DNA of 10,872 bases from a bacterium (GTDB taxonomy: Bacteria; Ratteibacteria; UBA8468), in the NCBI GenBank assembly GCA_030672255.1, contig DAOVGU010000103.1, forward strand, positions 1 to 10,872, written 5' to 3'. Position numbers and translations under genes: made by a program. The notes under the pieces are model-generated. The model saw nothing but the letters and a program-made list of their open reading frames with translations. It searched no databases and was not told the DNA's origin. Positions 1-5,898 of this stretch are shown here, piece after piece. How positions within the stretch are numbered: position 1 is the stretch's first letter; every line of letters begins with the position of its first letter.

Positions 1-102
1 GGCGTAGCAATTAAGGACCGGGCAGGGGATAAATTTCAGAAATGAAAAGTAATAGGAATTAAAAAGTACCAGGGAAACAATCTGAACAACTCTCCGTTTC
101 AT
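1..102 (-). CDS. 4Fe-4S binding membrane protein, N-terminal part (runs off the window)
   Basis: Only the first 34 codons are present. The protein begins MKRRVVQIVSLVLFNSYYF, a basic start followed by a hydrophobic stretch, and then reads FIPCPVLNCYA. Cysteines at about residues 27 and 32 look like the start of a ferredoxin-type cluster motif. From memory this resembles the N terminus of membrane 4Fe-4S proteins of the YccM/NapH kind, which often begin with an FNSY-type segment followed by a PxLNCYxCP motif. Its ATG overlaps the stop of the 42-aa CXXC gene (ATGA), so the two are probably translationally coupled and act together in electron transfer at the membrane. The family call is inference from a short fragment; the frame itself is clear. 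Confidence 0.62.
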   Translation of the reverse strand, partial: MKRRVVQIVSLVLFNSYYFSFLKFIPCPVLNCYA

Positions 103-227
103 CTCCCGATGCCGATGCAGGAAAGGCAGGTTATTTTGGCGTTCCAATAGATTTCCTTAAATTCCTTTCTTGCCGTTCCATAGAGGAGAAGAAAAAGAAA
201 GAGAATGAGAATAAGATACTTTTTCAT
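99..227 (-). CDS. 42-aa membrane-anchored CXXC microprotein (CD1871A-like)
   Basis: This 42-residue gene starts with MKKYLILILFLFLLLYGTAR, a single strong membrane segment or uncleaved signal, and ends with a short tail. The tail carries a C34-L-S-C37 pair in the context ITCLSCIGIG. That matches my recollection of the CD1871A family of CXXC-motif small proteins (a CLxCIGIG tail), which are found next to a 4Fe-4S membrane protein and thioredoxin or CcdA genes. The next gene downstream is such a 4Fe-4S protein and overlaps by ATGA. The SD is weak (AAGAAAA before the ATG). The paired REP element at 242-300 separates this unit from argG. The role is likely redox, as a thiol or metal site at the membrane, but the reaction is unknown. 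Confidence 0.62.
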   Translation of the reverse strand: MKKYLILILFLFLLLYGTARKEFKEIYWNAKITCLSCIGIGR

Positions 228-241
228 TTTTTCTTGCAGTA

Positions 242-300
242 TAGCAAAGTAAACTTTGCCACTACATAAAGAAAATGTAGTTGCCGAGTTTACTCGGCTC
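242..300. repeat. Paired REP-like element (BIME) over the argG stop codon
   Basis: There are two inverted hairpin units. The plus-strand unit has GTAG at 277-280, an arm at 281-288, a TTTA loop at 289-292 and an arm at 293-300; the core GCCGAG/CTCGGC pairs perfectly. The minus-strand unit has GTAG at 265-262, arm 261-254, TTTA at 253-250 and arm 249-242; the core is GCAAAG/CTTTGC, plus an outer T-A pair and a G-T wobble. ACTACAT (261-267) and ATGTAGT (275-281) also pair across a 7-nt loop. The two units differ at matched stem positions (AA/TT against CG/CG), so each keeps its own hairpin. The argG stop codon lies in the first unit. GTAG at a hairpin foot is the hallmark of REP sequences acted on by RAYT transposases. 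Confidence 0.75.
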
Positions 301-1495
301 TGTTCTCCATCGCCCCCAAAATCTTTGAAGGAAGACCGTAAAGGTCAATAAAGCCCTGGGCCGATTTTTGGTCAAAGAGGTCTTTTTTTGAATAGGTGGC
401 TAAATTCCTTTGATAAAGGGAATAGGGGGATTTTCTTCCCACTATTATGCAATTGCCTTTATAGAACTTTAGCCGCACAGTTCCAAATACCCTTTTCTGT
501 GTCTCGGCAATGAACTTCTCCAAAGCTTCTCTTTCCGGTGAAAACCAGAGCCCATTATAGATAAGCTGGCCATATCTTTCGCCAATCAGTCTTTTATGAT
601 CAAATGTTTCCCGGTCCAGGACTAACCTTTCCAGGGCATCGTGAGCATTGTAAAGAATCATTGCTCCTGGTGCCTCATAGACCTCACGGGATTTAATTCC
701 GATGAGCCGATTCTCTACGATGTCAATCCGGCCGATGCCATTTTCCCCGCCAATTTTATTTAATTTCTCCATCAAGGCCACCGGCGGATATTCCTTACCA
801 TCAATCTTGATTGGAATCCCCTTTGCAAAACTAATTTCTATATATCTTTCCCTATCCGGAGCTTTTTTTGGAGAAATGGTCATTTGATAAGCATCCTCAG
901 GAGGCTCTATCCAGGGCTCCTCCAGAATCCCACACTCAATTGAGACTCCCCAGAGATTTCTATCGATGCTGTAAGGGCTCCTTTTTGTGGCAGAAATAGG
1001 AATTTTCTTCCTTTTAGCATAGAGGATTTCCTCCTCGCGGGACTTAAATTCCCATTCCCGCGCGGGAGCAATAATCTTTAGCTCCGGGGCCAACGCCTTG
1101 AATGTTAATTCAAACCGTACCTGGTCATTCCCTTTTCCCGTAGCCCCATGGGCTAAAGCGGTTGCTTGCTCTTCCCGGGCAACCTCCACCATCCTTTGCG
1201 CGATCAATGGTCGGGAAAGGGCGCTAATTAAAGGATATTTTCCTTCATATAATGCACTCGCTTCCAGGGCCCTGAAGGCAAAATCCTTCAGGAATTTCTC
1301 CCTTAAATCCTCTAAATAGAACCTTTGGGCTCCTGTGGCTAAGCTCTTGTCATGAATGATTTTCTTATTTTTTATCTGGCCGAGATCTGCCGTATAGGCA
1401 ATGACTTCAGCATCATAATTTTCCTTTAACCAGGGAATAGCAACCGAGGTATCCAGACCTCCAGAATAAGCAAGAACGATCTTCTCTTTAGCCAT
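290..1495 (-). CDS. argG: Argininosuccinate synthase
   Basis: ArgG condenses citrulline and aspartate with ATP to argininosuccinate, the penultimate step of arginine synthesis in the cytoplasm. The 401-aa product has the usual family length. The N-type ATP pyrophosphatase loop AYSGGLDTS is at residues 9-17, and the HGATGKGNDQVRFE segment near residue 117 is the typical citrulline/aspartate-site region. The open frame extends 18 codons upstream, but the ATG at 1495 is the start: AAGGAGG lies three bases before it, and the family begins near MxKxKIVLAYSGG. The extension overlaps the 57-aa gene upstream in another frame. That gene's stop codon lies inside the argG SD, so translation is probably coupled. 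The last codons and the stop form one arm of a REP-like hairpin. An ArgA-like acetyltransferase lies about 1.3 kb upstream. Confidence 0.97.
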   Translation of the reverse strand: MAKEKIVLAYSGGLDTSVAIPWLKENYDAEVIAYTADLGQIKNKKIIHDKSLATGAQRFYLEDLREKFLKDFAFRALEASALYEGKYPLISALSRPLIAQRMVEVAREEQATALAHGATGKGNDQVRFELTFKALAPELKIIAPAREWEFKSREEEILYAKRKKIPISATKRSPYSIDRNLWGVSIECGILEEPWIEPPEDAYQMTISPKKAPDRERYIEISFAKGIPIKIDGKEYPPVALMEKLNKIGGENGIGRIDIVENRLIGIKSREVYEAPGAMILYNAHDALERLVLDRETFDHKRLIGERYGQLIYNGLWFSPEREALEKFIAETQKRVFGTVRLKFYKGNCIIVGRKSPYSLYQRNLATYSKKDLFDQKSAQGFIDLYGLPSKILGAMENRAE

Positions 1496-1498
1496 AAA

Positions 1499-1505
1499 CC
1501 TCCTT
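1499..1505 (-). promoter_or_regulatory. Strong Shine-Dalgarno of argG
   Basis: AAGGAGG sits three bases before the ATG at 1495 and overlaps the TAA stop (1504-1506) of the upstream small gene. It decides the argG start and suggests that ribosomes ending the small gene can restart on argG. Confidence 0.85.
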
Positions 1506-1677
1506 ATTTCAACGAGAATGGAACATTCACAGTTTGCCACTTCTTCCACACCTTATAGGTTTTTCTATCAAAGGTATATTTCAGATGGAGAAGAACAAAT
1601 TTTAAATATTCATTCATAGATAGACGCTTGGCACCAGGAAAGGGATTTTGCATAACCGGAAGATTCAATTTTTTCAT
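1504..1677 (-). CDS. 57-aa small protein between nucleotidyltransferase and argG
   Basis: This frame starts at an ATG with GAGG four bases upstream and runs without a stop to the argG SD. It lies 6 bases after the nucleotidyltransferase stop. The protein begins MKKLNLPVMQNPFPGAKRLS and is rich in basic and aromatic residues, with MNEYLKFVLLHLKY followed by VWKKWQTVNVPFSLK. There is no signal peptide or membrane segment. I have an uncertain memory of similar short proteins (MSxxEYLxF ... VPF) encoded beside MNT/AbiEii-type nucleotidyltransferases, so it may be that enzyme's partner. The good SD, exact packing between two genes and non-random composition support a real gene. Function is unknown. 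Confidence 0.7.
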   Translation of the reverse strand: MKKLNLPVMQNPFPGAKRLSMNEYLKFVLLHLKYTFDRKTYKVWKKWQTVNVPFSLK

Positions 1678-1683
1678 CAGGCC

Positions 1684-2226
1684 TCAACGCTTTACATTTC
1701 TTAGAATCTTATGGTACAGCTCATCTGTCCCGTATTTTAAGCACAACTTTCGGAATCGATCTGTTTTGACATTTACCTTATTTATTCTGATTAAGTTAAT
1801 AATATCCGGCAGATCCTTAAACTCACGAATCTTCGGATTGAATTTGATGGAATGCAGCTTTAACGCAACCAGATGGTTTAGAGAAGGTACAACAAATCTT
1901 TTTCCTGCAATTTTGATCTTTTTTCCATTTTTAATAATCTGGGTAAGGGTCTCTTTATCAACAAACATAAGGTCGATATCCATGAGATAAGTTTTATTGT
2001 TCTCAAGCCTGGCAAATACTTCCTGCGCAAGGCCCTGTTTATAGCCAGCTCTTTTCAACAACTCCAATGCTTTTGCCACGTTTTCTTTGGTAATCAAGAG
2101 GTCAACATCTGCTGTCTGACGCGTAACACCGTAGTAATTGACAGCAAATCCTCCAATTAAAACATAGGGTATATCTGCTTTCTCAAATTCGGTTGAGATA
2201 AGATGAAAAATAGTGGGATATTTCAT
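1684..2226 (-). CDS. Nucleotidyltransferase-fold protein (MNT/AbiEii-like)
   Basis: The 180-aa protein has the minimal nucleotidyltransferase signature. GGFAVNYYG starts at residue 25, D40-V-D42 follows in the context TRQTADVDLLI, and a further acidic pair D83/D85 in YLMDIDLMF can supply the third metal-binding carboxylate. Proteins of this kind transfer a nucleotide to a protein or RNA, and many are halves of toxin-antitoxin or abortive-infection systems. The target here cannot be read from sequence. I chose the ATG at 2226. A TTG 15 bases upstream would add five residues but lies almost at the predicted transcription start. Neither has a clear SD. The gene has its own promoter (2251-2279), and a 57-aa gene follows after 6 bases. 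No HEPN or AbiEi-like partner is visible. It sits beside pseudogene debris, which fits an acquired cassette. Confidence 0.8.
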   Translation of the reverse strand: MKYPTIFHLISTEFEKADIPYVLIGGFAVNYYGVTRQTADVDLLITKENVAKALELLKRAGYKQGLAQEVFARLENNKTYLMDIDLMFVDKETLTQIIKNGKKIKIAGKRFVVPSLNHLVALKLHSIKFNPKIREFKDLPDIINLIRINKVNVKTDRFRKLCLKYGTDELYHKILRNVKR

Positions 2227-2250
2227 AATGACAAAACACAAAGCAATAGT

Positions 2251-2279
2251 ATTATAGCCTTTTTGATTATAATAATCAA
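2251..2279 (-). promoter_or_regulatory. Sigma70-type promoter of the nucleotidyltransferase-argG unit
   Basis: On the minus strand TTGATT (2279-2274) is followed by a 17-base spacer and a perfect TATAAT (2256-2251). The predicted start is near 2244, giving an untranslated leader of about 18 bases before the ATG at 2226. It is the only strong promoter seen upstream of argG. Confidence 0.7.
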
Positions 2280-2375
2280 CAGAAAGATTTTGTTCTGGAG
2301 GCAGGAGAAATTGAAGAGGTGGGCTGGCTGTTCATTACCCGCGAGGAAGGTCTCTCAGGTGAGAACAGTCATTAA
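2277..2375 (+). pseudogene. Possible plus-strand gene remnant (NUDIX-like tail)
   Basis: A stretch of about 32 codons on the plus strand reads QQKDFVLEAGEIEEVGWLF, continues ITREEGLSGENSH and then stops. The EAGEIEEVGWLF part resembles the C-terminal segment of NUDIX hydrolases (E-I-x-E-V-x-W-F). No start codon, catalytic NUDIX box or full domain is present, and an in-frame stop lies just upstream. If real it is the decayed tail of a gene cut off by the nucleotidyltransferase promoter region. The evidence is only one short similarity. Confidence 0.25.
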
Positions 2376-2383
2376 GCGTAGTT

Positions 2384-2473
2384 TTAGAAATCTATCCCCA
2401 TTAATTTAGCTATTTCCGCCCAATGTCCAGCTAACATATCCAGGATTAAAATAAGACTCCTCTTTTTAGTCAT
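2384..2473 (-). pseudogene. 29-codon open frame after the dehydrogenase remnant
   Basis: The ATG overlaps the end of the decayed dehydrogenase by a few bases, and the frame encodes MTKKRSLILILDMLAGHWAE followed by IAKLMGIDF. I do not recognise it. Its close overlap suggests it was the start of the next gene in the same operon, now truncated, or that it is a chance frame. The remainder of 2242-2465 holds only the nucleotidyltransferase promoter and the plus-strand remnant. Confidence 0.25.
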
Positions 2474-2821
2474 TTTGTAACTTACCATTTAGGACCACAC
2501 CCATAATCTTTGAGCGGTCGGCCAAAAGTCTCTGGTATATCTCTGGAGCCTGGCCGAAAGGTATTCTATAGGGTAATAAGATGGGAAATATCTAACTCCT
2601 TATCGGCAAGTAAATGGAAAAATAGTTCATTATGGCGCAAATTTGCCCAGGCAGAATCTTTGGGAAATTCTCCCGAGAGAACAGTCAATTCAGTGCCGGT
2701 ACTGATTAAGGTGCAGATAGTCTTGATAAGAAATTGACCGGAAGCCGGAGAGGGAATTTCCCTTTGCTCAATGACTACCTTACCCGGTTTAAGCAAAGAC
2801 AACGGTAGGATTTTTAGGCAT
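2466..2821 (-). pseudogene. Decayed zinc-type medium-chain dehydrogenase (internal deletion plus two frameshifts)
   Basis: The ancestral protein can be pieced together. It starts MPKNPTVVFA at 2821. One extra A near 2790 shifts the frame, after which KPGKVVIEQREIPSPASGQF and the GroES-like TLISTGTELTVLSGEFP follow. At WANL (near 2640) the sequence jumps straight to a C-terminal segment, HNELFFHLLADKELDISHLI. One extra T near 2571 causes a stop; removing it restores LITHRIPFGQAPEIYQRLL and ADRSKIMGVVLNGK, ending at TAA 2466-2468. LITHRxPF...AxE...L is the typical C terminus of threonine-dehydrogenase-like members. Roughly 200 or more residues, holding most of the zinc and NAD sites, are missing against a usual 340-350. 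The gene cannot be active. It begins 5 bases after the GNAT stop, so it was once part of that operon. Confidence 0.8.
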
Positions 2822-2826
2822 AAAAA

Positions 2827-3276
2827 CTATAACTCTCTCATTAAAGCAATCTCATCACACTTGGGAAATTTTGGGCAGTTAAGGCATTCCGACCAGATTT
2901 TGCGGGGAAGCCGTTGCTTGGAAATGCGGTAAAAACCATACTTTTCAAAAAAGGAAGGGACGTAGGTAAGGGCAAAGATTTTTCTTAGATTCAGAAGCTT
3001 TGCTTCCTTCAAAGCCCTCCTTAATAAAAGAGCACCAATCCCTTGATGCTGTCTTTTCTCGGCTACGGCTAAGGAGCGGATTTCCCCTAAATCCTTCCAG
3101 GTGATATGAAGTCGGCAGCAAGCAATAACCTTATTTTTTTCCTCATAGACCCAGAAATCACGAAGATTTTCGTAGAGCTGGTTAAGAGCTACCGGGAGCA
3201 TCTTTCCCTCTGTCGCAAAACCATTAATTAGCCTCTGAATCTTAGCCACATCCCCCATTTTCGCTTTTCTAATCAT
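2827..3276 (-). CDS. Short ArgA-like N-acetyltransferase (GNAT)
   Basis: This 149-aa single-domain GNAT protein probably acetylates glutamate to start arginine synthesis, as the short stand-alone ArgA family does. The start MIRKAKMGDV is typical. DLGEIRSLAV leads into the acetyl-CoA loop Q76-H-Q-G-I-G81, ALTYVPSFFEKYGF is the C-terminal GNAT beta/alpha segment, and the tail LPRKIWSECLNCPKFPKCDE has Cys131, Cys134 and Cys140, a hallmark I associate with this subgroup. An upstream ATG at 3288 is in frame, but the ATG at 3276 is preferred because GGAG lies six bases before it. The gene overlaps the end of the transglycosylase by 8 bases. argG lies downstream, which supports an arginine role. Another GNAT substrate remains possible. 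Confidence 0.8.
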   Translation of the reverse strand: MIRKAKMGDVAKIQRLINGFATEGKMLPVALNQLYENLRDFWVYEEKNKVIACCRLHITWKDLGEIRSLAVAEKRQHQGIGALLLRRALKEAKLLNLRKIFALTYVPSFFEKYGFYRISKQRLPRKIWSECLNCPKFPKCDEIALMREL

Positions 3277-5230
3277 AATCCACTCCATAAAGACTTTGGT
3301 ATTGCTGATAGGCTGAGATCACCCTTTTCACATAATTGTAGGTTTCGGGAAAAGGTATACTCTCCACAAATTCATCAAGATCATTTTCTCCACCTAACCA
3401 ATTTGCCACAATCCAGCGCCTCGTATTTTCCGGCCCTCCATTATAGGCACAAAGTGCTAAAATAATGTTATCATCAAAGATATTTAGAAGGTGGCGAAAA
3501 TAATAACAGCCAAAGGCGATATTTGTCTTTGGCTCGAGGAGCCTCTCAGTCTGGTAATTCTGCCGCCTTATTCTTTTCGCAATCCAGGCTCCGGTGGAAG
3601 GAATAATCTGCATCAGGCCAATTGCTGAGGCAGAAGAAACATCCTCCTTTCCGAATCTACTCTCCTGCCAGATCATACTGAAGACAAGATGTAGGTCAAG
3701 ATTATATTTTTTACTATATTGCTCCACAAGATCCTGGTAATAGAGAGGATACCTCAGCCTCCTATTCTTAAGAATGGTGCCTAGACGAATTGCCTGGGGG
3801 TAGGCGCGAGCCTCCTGGTAGAGGTAGAAAAGGGTAAGGATTTTCTCTCTTGTCTTCTGACTTTTTCTTTCCAAGTTCTTCAATTCCTCAATCGCCTCCT
3901 CCCAGATTCCTAACCTCAACAGAAAAAAAGTCCTCTTAAGCTCCGGCCTTTTCTCCAGGTTCTTGTATGGAATTTCAAAATTGTAGGGGCTTGATTTATC
4001 AAGCCCGCTGGGTCGGATAAATCCGACCCCTACAGGGTCGTCCCGAAGGTGCGTTAATTTAGTGTGATTAGCAAATGGCGGAATTTTTCCCTCCTGGCAA
4101 GCACGATAGTAATAAAAGGTATAAGGTAATTTAGCTACCCGTCTATAGGCTACCTTTGCCTTTTCTGTTTCTCCTAATTTTTCCCAATACTTTCCTGAAA
4201 AGTAGGCCGCTCTGCTCTGGTACTCCTTTTTAGGGAGAGAATAAAGAATTTTTTCTAAAGCTCCAATTACCTTTGAATAATCCTTTAATTTCCGATAACA
4301 CCTACCCATTTGCCAGAAGCTCTCGCTATCTGCGGCTTTCTCATATTCCTTAATTGCTTCTTGGTATCTTTTCAACTTCTGCAGGGTGCATCCCTTCTCA
4401 TAAGAGATTTTCTTATTTTCCGGATAAACCTGGCGATATTCCCTTAATGCTCCTTCATAGTCCCATAGCCAGAAGAGACTTTTTCCGCGAAGGTAATGAA
4501 CCTTCGAGGAAAGGGGAGAAGGGATTTCTTGGTTAAGGAGGAGAGAGAACCTCTTCTCCGCCCTACGATAAAGTCTGTTCCGGTAAAAGACATACGCAAG
4601 AGAAAATTCCTCTTCCGGAGAGAAATACCCTTGTGAAGATTCCAATTGCCTGACCGCTTTCACTGCCAAAAGACTATTCGGGAAATTCTTTATTAATTTC
4701 CAGAAAGTCTCAACCGCTTTTTCCTTTCTCCCCAATTCTTTATAAAGAGTTGAGAGGTGAAAGAGCGCTTTATCATTTCCTAATTTTTGCCAGGACACTA
4801 TCGCTTCCTCAAAACGGTTTAGCTTTTCGTAAGATTTGGCTAAATGCTCTAAAATTTGAGTATGATAGGTACCCTTTTTGTCAAAAAGAGCCTCTGCCTT
4901 TTCGTACCAGAGACTGGCCTGATGAAAGTTTTCCAGAGAATAGTAATTATTGGCAATATGAAAGAAACAATAGTCGGTTAAAAGTTTTGATTTCTCTAAA
5001 TACTTCTCAAAGAATCCAATCGCCTCTTCAAACCTACCCGATTTCTCCTTTAAAATACCGGAGAGATAAAGCCCTTCCTCCTCGGGCAATACTTTCGCTA
5101 AATTCAGAGCAGAAACATAATCCTTCTCCTCTATCGCCTGCTGAATTTGTTTATATGGAGTTTCTTCCGCTGAAAATAAATAGGCAATGGAAAAGAAGAA
5201 AACAAGACAGGTAAATGATAGCCTCTTCAT
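3269..5230 (-). CDS. slt: Soluble-type lytic transglycosylase with TPR-rich N-terminal region
   Basis: This 653-aa exported enzyme should cleave the MurNAc-GlcNAc bond of peptidoglycan in the periplasm, forming 1,6-anhydro ends. The start at 5230 gives a signal peptide (MKRLSFTCLVFFFSIAYLFS), followed by many helical TPR-like repeats (about residues 25-480). The SLT domain follows, with catalytic Glu523 in IWQESRFG, then SAIGLMQIIPSTG and the ALCAYNGGP motif. An upstream ATG would add 11 residues (MGGKKGGGKGC) that are only the translation of a G-rich hairpin repeat. An AAAAGG before 5230 serves as SD. Residues about 399-417 come from an in-frame REP pair (3982-4034). It lies between purN and the GNAT gene, which it overlaps by 8 bases. 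The length fits Slt70-type enzymes. Confidence 0.92.
   Translation of the reverse strand: MKRLSFTCLVFFFSIAYLFSAEETPYKQIQQAIEEKDYVSALNLAKVLPEEEGLYLSGILKEKSGRFEEAIGFFEKYLEKSKLLTDYCFFHIANNYYSLENFHQASLWYEKAEALFDKKGTYHTQILEHLAKSYEKLNRFEEAIVSWQKLGNDKALFHLSTLYKELGRKEKAVETFWKLIKNFPNSLLAVKAVRQLESSQGYFSPEEEFSLAYVFYRNRLYRRAEKRFSLLLNQEIPSPLSSKVHYLRGKSLFWLWDYEGALREYRQVYPENKKISYEKGCTLQKLKRYQEAIKEYEKAADSESFWQMGRCYRKLKDYSKVIGALEKILYSLPKKEYQSRAAYFSGKYWEKLGETEKAKVAYRRVAKLPYTFYYYRACQEGKIPPFANHTKLTHLRDDPVGVGFIRPSGLDKSSPYNFEIPYKNLEKRPELKRTFFLLRLGIWEEAIEELKNLERKSQKTREKILTLFYLYQEARAYPQAIRLGTILKNRRLRYPLYYQDLVEQYSKKYNLDLHLVFSMIWQESRFGKEDVSSASAIGLMQIIPSTGAWIAKRIRRQNYQTERLLEPKTNIAFGCYYFRHLLNIFDDNIILALCAYNGGPENTRRWIVANWLGGENDLDEFVESIPFPETYNYVKRVISAYQQYQSLYGVDYD
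3982..4034. repeat. Paired REP-like element inserted in frame within slt
   Basis: Two inverted hairpin units are separated by GCT. The plus-strand unit has GTAG 3983-3986, arm 3987-3994 (GGGCTTGA), TTTA 3995-3998 and arm 3999-4006. The minus-strand unit has GTAG 4033-4030, arm 4029-4022 (GGGTCGGA), TTTA 4021-4018 and arm 4017-4010. Both stems pair perfectly over 8 bp. TGTAGGGG and CCCCTACA close the whole element. In the slt frame it reads PVGVGFIRPSGLDKSSPY with no stop. It shares GTAG and TTTA with the element at 242-300, but here the GTAG ends face outward. Confidence 0.8.
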
Positions 5231-5234
5231 ACAA

Positions 5235-5280
5235 CCTTTTCCCCCTCCCTTTTTCCCTCCCACTTAGGGGAGGGATAGGG
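5235..5280. repeat. G-rich hairpin repeat in the purN-slt gap
   Basis: CCCTCCC (5255-5261) pairs with GGGAGGG (5268-5274) over a 6-base loop, and a further CCCCCTCCC run lies next to it at about 5241-5249. The element fills most of the 56-base gap between purN and slt. It creates the misleading Gly/Lys-rich extension of the slt frame. It has no T-run and is not a convincing terminator. Confidence 0.5.
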
Positions 5281-5286
5281 TGGAGA

Positions 5287-5898
5287 TTACTCTTCTATTT
5301 TCACTCTTCTTCCTTCAATCCTGAGTCTATTTTCGGCAATCAATTTAATTGCCAAGGGATAAATGATATGTTCCTTCTCCTGAATACGGCGATGTAAGGT
5401 TTCTGGTGTATCATCCGGTCTCACTGGGACAACCGCCTGCAGGATAACCGGACCAGAATCAACTCCCCCCTCCACAAAATGAACGGTTGCCCCGGTGAAC
5501 CTTACCCCATAATTAAGCGCCTGTTTCCAGGACTCCAATCCCGGGAAGGAAGGAAGAAGGGCAGGATGGATGTTAACAATTTTTCCGGCAAAAGCATTAA
5601 GGAAATCCTTTTTTAAAACTCTCATAAAGCCGGCAAGACAAACCAATTCTACCCCTTCCTTTTTTAAAACATTAATATATTTTTTTTCTATTTCCGGCTC
5701 TAAGTATGTTTTGAATCTCCCGGCAGGAAGATAAAGGGCCTTGATGCCGGCCCTTTTTGTCCGCTCTAAACAATGAGCATCCGGATTATCGGAGAGCACT
5801 ATGCCAATCTTTGCCGGAACCTCTTTTCTTTCAATTGCATCGATAATTGCCTGCAGATTTGTTCCCTTCCCCGAAGCCAAAACCCCAATTTTCAACAT
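5287..5898 (-). CDS. purN: Phosphoribosylglycinamide formyltransferase
   Basis: PurN transfers a formyl group from 10-formyl-tetrahydrofolate to GAR, step three of purine synthesis. The 203-aa form has MLKIGVLASGKGTNLQAII at its N terminus (phosphate loop), catalytic Asn109 and His111 in IVNIHPALLPSFPG, and Asp147 in GGVDSGPVILQ. These match the family triad with a three-residue offset from the E. coli enzyme. The frame stays open 32 codons upstream (MWGDTEGREEV...), but that part derives from a hairpin repeat and the family starts at M-x-K-I-x-V-L-x-S-G, so 5898 is chosen. The SD is weak (GAAG). A structured 265-base leader separates it from merR. No other purine genes are in the window. Confidence 0.95.
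   Translation of the reverse strand: MLKIGVLASGKGTNLQAIIDAIERKEVPAKIGIVLSDNPDAHCLERTKRAGIKALYLPAGRFKTYLEPEIEKKYINVLKKEGVELVCLAGFMRVLKKDFLNAFAGKIVNIHPALLPSFPGLESWKQALNYGVRFTGATVHFVEGGVDSGPVILQAVVPVRPDDTPETLHRRIQEKEHIIYPLAIKLIAENRLRIEGRRVKIEE

Noticed and set aside
1496..1549. 18-codon upstream extension of argG
   Set aside because: It bypasses a strong SD, does not match the family start, and overlaps the 57-aa gene in another frame.
2227..2241. TTG start adding five residues to the nucleotidyltransferase
   Set aside because: It lies within a few bases of the predicted transcription start and has no SD; the ATG at 2226 fits better.
4750..5214. Plus-strand open frame of 154 codons
   Set aside because: It lies wholly antisense to the slt TPR region, has no SD or recognisable domain, and its composition is that of a reversed coding strand.
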